From an uncultured Bacillota bacterium (lineage in GTDB: Bacteria; Bacillota; Clostridia; Oscillospirales; Oscillospiraceae), in contig CAMTMZ010000017.1 in assembly GCA_947073765.1 (NCBI GenBank), positions 1 through 46,418 on the forward strand: DNA of 46,418 bases, read 5' to 3'. Positions 14,829 through 22,185 of the stretch are shown here, piece after piece. Every line of letters begins with the position of its first letter. Position 1 is the first letter of the stretch. The notes beneath the pieces were generated by a model, which searched no databases, had not been told where the DNA came from, and saw only the letters and a list, made by a program, of their open reading frames with translations. Made by a program: the position numbers and the translations under genes.

Positions 14829-15785
14829 TTAAACCATTCGCTCCAGATGAATCCGCTCCATATCGTTAAAATATTGAAACAACTGCTCCAGAAAGAATTT
14901 GGAGTAATGGGATAGATACCGGTCTTTCATACGAATCAGGGACAGCCGCTGGGTCAGGGGCTGTCCTTTGTAATACAGAGGAAAAATATTGATGTCCCCC
15001 GGGAGTTCCTTCTGCTGGCTGACCAGACTCATTTGAGAGATAAAGCAGGCGGCCAGCCGCTGGAAGCAGACTGTGGTCCCAACCTGGGTATAGGTGCTGG
15101 TGATGTAGGCCCGGGGGATAATGTTGGCCGCATCGAAGCACTGGTTAATCTGCCGGCCCATGCGGTTGTTAAAGATGCAGAAGGGCAGCTTGGCGAAGTC
15201 CTTCACATCCACCCCGTGAATGGAGTGTTCCTTCAGGGCCTGGGCCGCTGCCCCGTAGCAGCGTTTCAGCAGGGAATCGGCCACGCAGAGATAGACCTGG
15301 TCGTCCATCAGCTGGTGGCTGACCAGCTTGGGGTGGTCCTCTCCGTTGAGGGTGACAGCGAAATCCAGAGAGCCGTCCAGTACCAATGGCTCCAGGCGGG
15401 CGGTAACGGCATCCGTGATCCGGATATCCACATTGGGGTATCGAGCGGAGAACTGGGGCAGGATGGCAGGCAGACACATGTTCAGCCGCAGGTTGCTGGC
15501 CCCAAAGCGGAGAACGCCCCGCTCCTGTTGGGAAATATCAGACAGGATATCTTTTAAATTTACCTGTTCCTTGTTCACCACGTCGGCAAAGCCCAGCACG
15601 AACTCTCCGGCGGTGGTGAGGGACAGAGCGGGCTTGCGGTGGAGCAGCTTGGTGCCATAGTAGTCCTCCAGCCGCTGAATGTGGTTGCTCAGCGTCTGCT
15701 GGGAGATAAACAGCCGGTTGGCCGTGCGGGTTATGTGCAGGTCCTTGGCCAGCTCAGAGAAATAGTACAGGCTGATGAGGTCCAT
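14829..15785 (-). CDS. LysR-family transcriptional regulator, divergent from the RraA/Tct operon
   Basis: A 318-residue LysR regulator. The N-terminal winged helix-turn-helix (residues 1-60) starts MDLISLYYFSELAKDLHITRTANRLFIS, here recognised by LHITRTANRLFISQQTLSNHI. The effector domain begins near residue 90 with GVLRFGASNLRLNMCLPAILPQF. It reads away from rraA-tctCBA across a 140-base gap that holds a 15-base palindrome of the T-N11-A type, so it very likely controls that operon and itself. The inducer should be a substrate of the operon, plausibly the carboxylic acid that the Tct system imports. Confidence 0.93.
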   Translation of the reverse strand: MDLISLYYFSELAKDLHITRTANRLFISQQTLSNHIQRLEDYYGTKLLHRKPALSLTTAGEFVLGFADVVNKEQVNLKDILSDISQQERGVLRFGASNLRLNMCLPAILPQFSARYPNVDIRITDAVTARLEPLVLDGSLDFAVTLNGEDHPKLVSHQLMDDQVYLCVADSLLKRCYGAAAQALKEHSIHGVDVKDFAKLPFCIFNNRMGRQINQCFDAANIIPRAYITSTYTQVGTTVCFQRLAACFISQMSLVSQQKELPGDINIFPLYYKGQPLTQRLSLIRMKDRYLSHYSKFFLEQLFQYFNDMERIHLERMV

Positions 15786-15797
15786 CAGAGCACCTCC

Positions 15798-15812
15798 ACA
15801 AAATTATTTTGT
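15798..15812. promoter_or_regulatory. LysR-type operator palindrome
   Basis: Perfect 15-base palindrome ACAAAAT-T-ATTTTGT, matching the T-N11-A form bound by LysR regulators. It lies 13 bases before the divergent LysR start and about 60 bases upstream of the predicted start site of rraA, the standard recognition position for activation. Confidence 0.6.
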
Positions 15813-15827
15813 TAAAAACTTAAATAT

Positions 15828-15858
15828 TTGCTGTTTTACTTTTGCTTCGCTTTATATT
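15828..15858 (+). promoter_or_regulatory. Candidate promoter of the rraA-tct operon
   Basis: TTGCTG and TATATT separated by 19 bases. The -35 box and spacing are imperfect, as expected for an activator-dependent promoter. The start codon of rraA is about 60 bases downstream. Confidence 0.4.
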
Positions 15859-15925
15859 ACTATGGGGGCACAGGAAATACAAGGGCTTTCAGCCAAGAGA
15901 AACATAATTTGAGGAGGACTTCCAA

Positions 15926-16627
15926 ATGTCTGTGGGAAAGAGAATCTATCTGAAGCGTGAGATGCCCGACCCGGAGATTATGGCTCAGTTCAAGACCATC
16001 CCCGCTTCCAATACCGCCGACGTGATGAGCCGCAGCTGCGCCATGAACCCCCGCATCCGTCTGGTGAGCCAGCCCAAGGACCAGATGATGGTGGGTCCCG
16101 CCTACACCGTCAAAGGCCGGGCCGGAGACAACCTGACGCTCCATGCCGCGCTGAATCTGTGTCAGGAGGGGGATGTGCTGGTGGTCTCCAACGAGGAGGA
16201 TACCACCCGGGCTCTCATGGGTGAGGTGATGATGGCCTACCTGCGGTACACCAAGAAGATTGCGGGCATCATCCTGGACGGTCCCATCCGTGACATTGAT
16301 GAGATCGGAAAGTGGGACTTCCCCGTCTACTGTACCGGCACTACCCCCGGAGGCCCCTACAAGGAGGGCCCCGGTGAGATCAATGTCCCCATCTCCTGCG
16401 GCGGTATCAGCGTCAACCCCGGGGACATCATCCTGGCCGACCCGGACGGCATCATTGTCATCCCCCGGCAGGACGCTGCCGTCATTCTGGAGGAGGCCAA
16501 AAAATTCCAGGCCGCTGATGAAAAAAAGCTGGAGGCCGCCAAAAACGGAACCGCCAACCGGGCCTGGGTGGAGAAGGCCTTGGCCGAGAAGGGCTATGAG
16601 ATCATTGACGATGTGTACCGCCCCTGA
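15926..16627 (+). CDS. RraA-family protein (4-hydroxy-4-methyl-2-oxoglutarate aldolase-like)
   Basis: Family members with the aldolase motif split 4-hydroxy-4-methyl-2-oxoglutarate or 4-carboxy-4-hydroxy-2-oxoadipate to pyruvate, and can decarboxylate oxaloacetate. In this 233-residue protein the motif G-x20-R-D is met: MMAYLRYTKKIAGIILDG is followed by PIRDIDEI, giving the substrate Arg and metal-binding Asp. TADVMSR and GGISVNPGDIILADPDGIIVIP are also typical. It is therefore more likely an aldolase than the RNase E inhibitor. GAGGAGG precedes the ATG. It leads an operon with a tricarboxylate transporter, suggesting that it cleaves an imported hydroxy-oxo-acid or a product of one. Confidence 0.88.
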   Translation: MSVGKRIYLKREMPDPEIMAQFKTIPASNTADVMSRSCAMNPRIRLVSQPKDQMMVGPAYTVKGRAGDNLTLHAALNLCQEGDVLVVSNEEDTTRALMGEVMMAYLRYTKKIAGIILDGPIRDIDEIGKWDFPVYCTGTTPGGPYKEGPGEINVPISCGGISVNPGDIILADPDGIIVIPRQDAAVILEEAKKFQAADEKKLEAAKNGTANRAWVEKALAEKGYEIIDDVYRP

Positions 16628-16646
16628 GCAGACGGAGGGAATGTGG

Positions 16647-17645
16647 ATGAAAAAGTACTTATTTCGTGTTCTGGCCCTGACCATGGCCTGCGCCCTGCTG
16701 CTGTCCGGCTGCGCCGGAGGCAAGACCGAGGCTCCAGAGGACTGGGCCACCACCACCGTCTCTGTGGTGGTCCCCTACAGCCCTGGCGGCGACACCGACA
16801 CCTACTGCCGCGCACTCTTTGACCGGGTGGGCAAGAGTTTAGGCATCACCTTTGTCATCACCAACCAGACCGGCGGTTCCGGCATGGTGGCCTCCATGAA
16901 TGTAATGAGCCAGAAGCCGGACGGCTACACCCTGCTGTTCTGCCACACCGGCGCCGCCCTGGTACAGGAGGCCACCGGAATGGTGGAATTCTCCTACACC
17001 GACGACTTCACTAACGTCTGCACAGTGGCCATCGACGAGACCTACGCCCTGGTGGCGGTAGACCCCAACGGCCAGTACGGCCAGTACAGCCGGGGCTGGA
17101 GCGACCTGGAAGGTATGATTGAGGACGCCAAGGCCAACCCAGGAAAAATACGCTATTCCACTGTCTTTGGTTCCACCACTCAGTATGTGGGCCAGATGCT
17201 GGAGCGGGATGCCGGCATCTCTTTTGACAACCTGGATGTGGGCAGCGACTCGGCCAGCCGCATGACCGCCCTGCTGGGGGGTCAGGTGGACCTGATGGCC
17301 GCCAACTATATGAATGTGCGGGACTACATTGAGAACGGAGACCTGGTCTGCCTGGGTATTATGGCCAAGGAGCGGGTGGAGGGCATCGACTTCCCCACCT
17401 TTGTGGAGCAGGGCTGCCCCAGCGTGGTCACCGCCAAGAAGTATGAGATCAAGTTCCCCAAGGGGGTGGACCAGGTCATTGTGGATAAGCTGGCCGCCGC
17501 CTGCAAGGAGGTCACCGAGGACCAGGAGTTCATCGACCTGCTGGCCACCTATTACGCCCAGCCCCTCTACCGGGACGCCGAAACCATGAACACCGAGGAC
17601 CCCACCGAGGTGGAGATGCTGGAGGCCGGACTGGCCTTTGACTGA
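16647..17645 (+). CDS. tctC: Tripartite tricarboxylate transporter substrate-binding lipoprotein (TctC/Bug)
   Basis: Extracellular binding protein that delivers carboxylic acids to TctAB. The 332-residue product has a lipoprotein signal peptide with lipobox LLSGC (lipidated C22). The Bug-family start of the mature protein follows: VSVVVPYSPGGDTDTYCRAL, then ITNQTGGSGMVASMNVMSQKPDGYTLLFC. YSTVFGSTTQYVGQMLE and ALLGGQVDLMAANYMN are later Bug blocks. GGAGGG stands 7 bases before ATG 16647 but only 1 base from the ATG at 16641, which decides the start. It follows rraA by 19 bases and precedes tctB, the usual CBA order. Confidence 0.92.
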   Translation: MKKYLFRVLALTMACALLLSGCAGGKTEAPEDWATTTVSVVVPYSPGGDTDTYCRALFDRVGKSLGITFVITNQTGGSGMVASMNVMSQKPDGYTLLFCHTGAALVQEATGMVEFSYTDDFTNVCTVAIDETYALVAVDPNGQYGQYSRGWSDLEGMIEDAKANPGKIRYSTVFGSTTQYVGQMLERDAGISFDNLDVGSDSASRMTALLGGQVDLMAANYMNVRDYIENGDLVCLGIMAKERVEGIDFPTFVEQGCPSVVTAKKYEIKFPKGVDQVIVDKLAAACKEVTEDQEFIDLLATYYAQPLYRDAETMNTEDPTEVEMLEAGLAFD

Positions 17646-17664
17646 GAGAGAAGGAGGAATTTTT

Positions 17665-18132
17665 ATGAACAGTAAGCAGCTTGATGTGCTCTGCTCCGCC
17701 ATCTTTCTGGTCTTCGGTGGGCTGATGCTCAAATTCTCCCTGTCCATCCGGCATATCATCCCCACCGACGTGGGCTCGGGGTATGTGCCCATCTTCCTGT
17801 CCATCTGCATCCTGGTTACTGCCGGCGCCAAGCTGGCCCTCACCCTGCTGGACAAGAAGCCCCCCAAGGCGGCCGCCAAGAGCGACAGCGACCTGGCGGG
17901 CGGCCTGGGCACTGTGGGCCTGATGCTGCTGTATGTGATCGCCTTTGAGCCAGTGGGCTTCCTGCTGTCCAGCATGGTCTACCTCTTCGCTCAGATCCTG
18001 CTGATGAGCAACCGGGACAACCGTAGGCCCGTCCTCTTTGCCGCCATCAGCGTGGCCCTGCCTGTGGGCATCGCCCTGCTGTTTGCCTACGTCATCAAGA
18101 TGCCCCTGCCTGTGGGCATTCTGGGCTTCTGA
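17665..18132 (+). CDS. tctB: Tripartite tricarboxylate transporter small membrane subunit (TctB)
   Basis: A 155-residue protein with four hydrophobic segments: LDVLCSAIFLVFGGLMLKF, VPIFLSICILVTAGAKLAL, TVGLMLLYVIAFEPVGFLLSSMVYL and the last around LFAAISVALPVGIALLFAYVI. This is the small-subunit pattern of sodium-linked tripartite tricarboxylate transporters. AAGGAGG sets the start at ATG 17665 rather than the in-frame codon at 17638, which overlaps tctC. The C terminus MPLPVGILGF resembles the conserved end of TctB. It lies between tctC and tctA and overlaps neither. Confidence 0.88.
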   Translation: MNSKQLDVLCSAIFLVFGGLMLKFSLSIRHIIPTDVGSGYVPIFLSICILVTAGAKLALTLLDKKPPKAAAKSDSDLAGGLGTVGLMLLYVIAFEPVGFLLSSMVYLFAQILLMSNRDNRRPVLFAAISVALPVGIALLFAYVIKMPLPVGILGF

Positions 18133-18149
18133 GAGAGGGGGAACGAGAA

Positions 18150-19682
18150 ATGGAAATGTTTACGACCGCGATCAGCAACGTCTTTAACCCCATGTGCCTG
18201 TTCCTCATCTGGGGCGGCACCATGCTTGGCATCGTCTTCGGCTCCATCCCCGGTCTGTCCGCCACCATGGCGGTGGTCCTATTTCTGCCCCTCACCTTCG
18301 GCATGGAGCCCACCATGGGCCTGGCCCTGCTGGTGGGTTTGTATATGGGGGGCATCTCCGGCGGACTGATCTCCGCCATCCTGCTGAAGATCCCCGGCAC
18401 CCCCTCCTCCATCTCCACCGTCTTTGACGGCGGGCCCATGGCGGAGCGGGGGGAGGCCGGCCGGGCCCTTGGGGTGGGCATCCTGGCCTCGGGCATCGGC
18501 TCTCTGATCGGCATTGTGGCCCTGATCTTCATTTCCCCCCTGTTGGCAAAGGTATGCCTGCTTTTCGGGGCTACCGAGTACTTCGCTGTGGCCGTCTTCT
18601 CCCTGACCATCATCGCCGCCCTGTCTGGCAAGGACATGCTCAAGGGTCTGCTGGCTGGTCTGTTCGGTCTGGCCCTCTCTATGGTAGGTATGGCCCCGGT
18701 GGACGCCATGAGCCGCTTCACCTTTGGCAACTACCAGCTGCTGTCCGGCTTTGACATCACTGTACTGCTCATCGGCGTCTTTGCGGTCACCGATATCGTC
18801 CAGGCGGGCATCAACCGGAAACACCTGGCCGACGGCTTTGAGAAAAAGACCTATCACCTGAAGGGCTACGGCCTGTCCATGAAGGAGTTTATCACCCAGA
18901 TCCCCAATTTCATCATCTCCTCGGTGATCGGCATCGTCATCGGCATCCTGCCGGGCATCGGCGGCTCCACCGGCGGTCTGCTGGCCTACACGGCGGAGAA
19001 GAGCCGCTCCAAGCACCCGGAGAAGTTCGGCACCGGCATCATTGACGGCGTGATCGCCTCGGAGACAGCCAACAACGCGGTGATCGGCGGGTCTATGGTC
19101 CCCCTGCTGTGCATGGGTATCCCGGGCAACACCGTTGCCGCCATCTTCCTGGGCGGGCTGCTGGTCCACGGCATCAGCCCCGGCCCCCTAATCTTCCAGA
19201 ACTCCGGCGAATATGTGTATGGCATCTATCTGGCCCTCATCGTGTCCACTATCTTTATGGTTATCTTCGAGCGGCTGGGCCTTCCAATCTTCACCAAGCT
19301 GCTGGACATCCCCAAGCACATCCTGCTGCCCATCATCATGGTCATGTGCTGCGTGGGCGCCTTCTCCAGCGACAGCCGGGCGTTCGACGTGATATGTGTG
19401 CTGGCCTTCGCTATGATCGGCCTGCTGTTCAAGACCTTCAAGCTGCCCAGCACCCCGCTGATCATCGGCTTCATTCTGGGCCCTATGTTTGAGGAGAATC
19501 TGCGCCGGGCCCTGATGGCCAGCCACGGCGACTGGACCACCTTTGTCACCCACCCCATCTCCTGCGTGTTCCTGGTGGTGGCTGTGGTGTTCTGCACTGT
19601 CACCGTCCGCAAGAACCTGAAGGAGAAAAGGGCTGCCGAGGCCAAGGGCGAGGTCTTCGACACCGCGGAGGAGGAGGGCTGA
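18150..19682 (+). CDS. tctA: Tripartite tricarboxylate transporter large permease (TctA)
   Basis: The main membrane subunit of the transporter, 510 residues with about 11-12 helices. Two conserved family blocks are clear: GSIPGLSATMAVVLFLPLTFGMEP near residue 30 and KIPGTPSSISTVFDGGPMAERGEAGRALG near 80. A repeat of the first block occurs later as GILPGIGGSTGGLLAY, followed by the SETANNAVIGGSMVPLLCMGIPGNTVAA region that forms the second half of the substrate path. It is 17 bases after tctB. With TctC and TctB it should import a di- or tricarboxylate with sodium or protons. Confidence 0.95.
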   Translation: MEMFTTAISNVFNPMCLFLIWGGTMLGIVFGSIPGLSATMAVVLFLPLTFGMEPTMGLALLVGLYMGGISGGLISAILLKIPGTPSSISTVFDGGPMAERGEAGRALGVGILASGIGSLIGIVALIFISPLLAKVCLLFGATEYFAVAVFSLTIIAALSGKDMLKGLLAGLFGLALSMVGMAPVDAMSRFTFGNYQLLSGFDITVLLIGVFAVTDIVQAGINRKHLADGFEKKTYHLKGYGLSMKEFITQIPNFIISSVIGIVIGILPGIGGSTGGLLAYTAEKSRSKHPEKFGTGIIDGVIASETANNAVIGGSMVPLLCMGIPGNTVAAIFLGGLLVHGISPGPLIFQNSGEYVYGIYLALIVSTIFMVIFERLGLPIFTKLLDIPKHILLPIIMVMCCVGAFSSDSRAFDVICVLAFAMIGLLFKTFKLPSTPLIIGFILGPMFEENLRRALMASHGDWTTFVTHPISCVFLVVAVVFCTVTVRKNLKEKRAAEAKGEVFDTAEEEG

Positions 19683-19707
19683 GCCAAAGCTTTGGGAGGC
19701 TGCATCT

Positions 19708-20844
19708 ATGCTTTTATTAAAAAACGGCCATGTGCTTGATCCCTATAATCAAATCGACCAGGTGGCGGATGTGCTGGTCGAGGACGGAAAAATTGTCCAG
19801 GTTGGGCAGGTGAGGGAGCGGGCGGACAACGCCATCGACGCCTCTGGCTGCTATGTGACCCCCGGGCTCATCGACCACCACTGCCACCTGTATCCCCTGG
19901 CGAAGATCGGCCTGCCTGCGGAGGCGGTGTGCTTTGCCTCTGGCGTGACCACCGCCGTGGACGCGGGCAGCACCGGCTGTGCCACCTATCCGGAGCACCG
20001 CCCTTTTATCCAGTCCTCCAAGCTGGGAATCAGGGCCTACCTCAATGTGTGCTCCACCGGTCTGTCCAGCCTGCCGGTCTTGGAGGATGCAGACCCCGCC
20101 CACTGGGACGAGGGAGCTATCCGGGCGTGCTTCGACCAATACGCCGGGGAGCTGCTGGGCCTGAAGCTGCGCACCAGCGCTCCCATCGTAAAAGAGCTGG
20201 GCTATGCCCCCCTCCGGGCCGCCGTGGAGCTGGCGGAAAAGCTGGGCGTGTCCGTTATGGTCCACTGCACCAACCCGCCGGGTGAGATGAGTGAGCTGCT
20301 GAGCATCCTGCGGCCCGGTGACGTGCTGACCCACATGTACATGAACCAGGGCTCTGCTATCGTGGAGAACGGGGTTGTGAAGGACTGCGTCCTCCAGGCC
20401 AGGGAGCGGGGGGTGGTCTTCGAGGCCGCCGACGCCCGGGCCCACTTCGGACTAGAGGTAGCCCAGACCGCCATCCGTGCGGGCTTCTGGCCGGACATCC
20501 TGGCCAGCGACTTGACCGCGCTGAGTATGCATCTGCGGCCCACCGCCTTTAACATGGCGATGCAGATTGCCAAATATAAGGAGTTGGGCATCCCGTTCTC
20601 CACCCTGATCAAGCTGTGTACGCAGGCCCCCGCAGCCCATATGGGGATGCTGGACACCATCGGCTCTCTGACGGTGGGTCATGCCGCTGATGTGGCGGTG
20701 TTCCGCCCCCTGCAAAGAGAAAACATCTTCGGTGACCGACCCTATGGGAATGAGGGCCAAAAACAGATGATGGGAGAGACGGTCTATGAGCCCGTTCTGA
20801 CTTTGAAGGATGGGGATATGGTCTATCGGAGCGTTACGTTCTAA
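19708..20844 (+). CDS. Deacetylase-type amidohydrolase (COG3964-like)
   Basis: A metal-dependent amidohydrolase of 378 residues. The N-terminal beta domain (KNGHVLDPYNQIDQVADVLVEDGKI) leads to the metal site VTPGLIDHHCHLY; other elements are VDAGSTGCATY, LKLRTSAP with the Lys that is usually carboxylated, VMVHCTNPP, LTHMYMNQG, and ILASDLTA with the catalytic Asp. Family members act on N-acyl or cyclic amide bonds; the real substrate is unknown. It lies 25 bases after tctA and 15 before a hydroxyacid dehydrogenase gene, so it probably opens an amide or lactam form of the acid handled by this operon. Confidence 0.85.
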   Translation: MLLLKNGHVLDPYNQIDQVADVLVEDGKIVQVGQVRERADNAIDASGCYVTPGLIDHHCHLYPLAKIGLPAEAVCFASGVTTAVDAGSTGCATYPEHRPFIQSSKLGIRAYLNVCSTGLSSLPVLEDADPAHWDEGAIRACFDQYAGELLGLKLRTSAPIVKELGYAPLRAAVELAEKLGVSVMVHCTNPPGEMSELLSILRPGDVLTHMYMNQGSAIVENGVVKDCVLQARERGVVFEAADARAHFGLEVAQTAIRAGFWPDILASDLTALSMHLRPTAFNMAMQIAKYKELGIPFSTLIKLCTQAPAAHMGMLDTIGSLTVGHAADVAVFRPLQRENIFGDRPYGNEGQKQMMGETVYEPVLTLKDGDMVYRSVTF

Positions 20845-20859
20845 AAGGAGTGTATGAAA

Positions 20860-21819
20860 ATGAGCTATAAAGTACTGCTGCCCCAGCCTATCCTGCCAGA
20901 GGGCTACGCTTACCTCCGGGACCACGGCTATAAGGTTGTGGACGGCCGGGGCTTTACCGAGGAGGACATCTTGGCGGATATTCCAGACTGCGACGCCATG
21001 ATTGTCCGCACCGCCAAAATTACTGGAAAAATTCTGGACGCCGCGCCCAAGCTGAAGATCATCGCCCGCCACGGGGCCGGGTATGACAATGTGGATCTGG
21101 AGGGGGCCCGGCGGAATAAGGTGCTGGTCACCACCGCCGGCGGCGCCAACGCCATCTCGGTGGCCGAGCTGGCTATTTTCTACATGCTCTACTGTTCCCG
21201 CCGCTTCAAGGCCGTCATGGCCCACTGCAAAGAGGACTACCGCTACGCCAAGATGGGCATCCAGAAAACTGAGCTGGAGGGCAAAACCCTGGGCCTCATC
21301 GGGACCGGCAACATCGGCAAGCTGGTGGCCAAAAAAGCGGCCTATGGCTTTGATATGAAGGTACTGGCCTACGACCCCTTCGCCCGGGAGGTCCCCGAGT
21401 ACATCCAGCTGGTGGAGGACCGGGATGTTATCTTCAAGGAGAGCGATTACGTCTCCCTCCACGTCCCCGCCACCAAAGAGACCACCCACTCGGTGAGCGA
21501 CCGGGAGTTTGACATGATGAAAGAGACCGCTTTCCTCATCAACACCGCCCGGGGGGCCATTGTGGATGAGCCCGCCCTCATCCGGGCTCTGAAGGCTAAG
21601 AAGATCGCTGGGGCTGGACTGGACACTGTGGAGCAGGAGCCTTTTGATTTGAACAACCCCCTGCTGGATATGGAAAACGTCTTGGTGGCCCCCCACATCG
21701 GCGGCGCAACCAAGGAGGCGTCCACCCGGTCCTCTGTGGCCTGCGCCAAGGCCATCAATGACTACTTCTCTGGCCGCACCCCTCAATTTATCGTCCCTGA
21801 GCTGCGGGATCTGGTGTGA
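20860..21819 (+). CDS. D-isomer specific 2-hydroxyacid dehydrogenase (phosphoglycerate dehydrogenase-like)
   Basis: Reduces a 2-oxoacid to a 2-hydroxyacid, or the reverse, with NAD(P). The 319-residue protein has the family layout: an N-terminal lid ending IIARHGAGYDNVDLEGARR, the Rossmann motif LGLIGTGNIGKLVAKKA near 145, the catalytic Arg in LINTARGAIVDEPAL, Glu in GAGLDTVEQEP, and His in VAPHIGGATKEA. It lacks the ACT regulatory domain of SerA, so it is unlikely to be the serine-pathway enzyme. AAGGAG lies 9 bases before ATG 20860; the ATG at 20854 is too close. It ends the RraA/Tct operon, before a 16-base hairpin. Confidence 0.9.
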   Translation: MSYKVLLPQPILPEGYAYLRDHGYKVVDGRGFTEEDILADIPDCDAMIVRTAKITGKILDAAPKLKIIARHGAGYDNVDLEGARRNKVLVTTAGGANAISVAELAIFYMLYCSRRFKAVMAHCKEDYRYAKMGIQKTELEGKTLGLIGTGNIGKLVAKKAAYGFDMKVLAYDPFAREVPEYIQLVEDRDVIFKESDYVSLHVPATKETTHSVSDREFDMMKETAFLINTARGAIVDEPALIRALKAKKIAGAGLDTVEQEPFDLNNPLLDMENVLVAPHIGGATKEASTRSSVACAKAINDYFSGRTPQFIVPELRDLV

Positions 21820-21830
21820 TATTCCTTTAC

Positions 21831-21866
21831 CTCAAGGCCGGCATTCTAGTGAATGCCGGCCTTGAG
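21831..21866 (+). terminator. Large hairpin ending the rraA-tct operon
   Basis: Perfect 16-base stem with a 4-base loop (TAGT): arms at 21831-21846 and 21851-21866. It stands 12 bases after the dehydrogenase stop. Only scattered Ts follow, but the stem is very stable. Confidence 0.7.
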
Positions 21867-21877
21867 GCAGTTATCTG

Positions 21878-22047
21878 ACGGAGTGCGCTGCAACGCGGGT
21901 CAATCATGGGGTGGAAGTGACCGGGAGAGTTAATCCAATTGTCGGCAGCGCGCTGGGCGGCATTCATCAGGGCCTCGCGGACAGGCAGCTGCGCGGCCCG
22001 TTGGCCTTGTGGGTCTGGTGGATGAGCCGGATCATCTCCTGAACATT
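21878..22047 (-). pseudogene. Fragment of a CAP/SCP-domain protein gene
   Basis: On the minus strand one frame reads VQEMIRLIHQTHKANG. After a frameshift near 21995 another reads LPVREALMNAAQRAADN, then NWINSPGHFHPMID. This is the pattern of secreted CAP-domain proteins (helix with N..R...G, LPxL.....L...A...A, and WxNSPGH). The start is gone, the middle of the domain appears deleted, and no signal peptide remains. The rest of the 319-base gap holds the AbgT promoter region. Confidence 0.5.
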
Positions 22048-22061
22048 GCTTTTCTTTTCCT

Positions 22062-22076
22062 ATAGTTTTAAACTAT
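22062..22076. promoter_or_regulatory. LysR-type operator palindrome upstream of the AbgT gene
   Basis: Perfect 15-base palindrome ATAGTTT-T-AAACTAT of T-N11-A type. Its centre is about 64 bases upstream of the start site predicted from TATACT at 22121, the standard position for LysR activation. The likely binder is the LysR encoded at 24964-25833. Confidence 0.6.
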
Positions 22077-22097
22077 GCGATGATAAGAAAATAGTAT

Positions 22098-22126
22098 TTC
22101 AATTTATGTACAAAATACGCTATACT
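22098..22126 (+). promoter_or_regulatory. Candidate promoter of the AbgT gene
   Basis: A good -10 box TATACT with a poor -35 (TTCAAT) 17 bases upstream, consistent with a promoter that needs an activator. The surrounding 22050-22170 region is distinctly AT-rich. Confidence 0.5.
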
Positions 22127-22185
22127 TTAGTCATAAAAGGCGGAATTTTGGTGCCTTTTAACTATGTGTTAAGGAGGAGAAGTCA

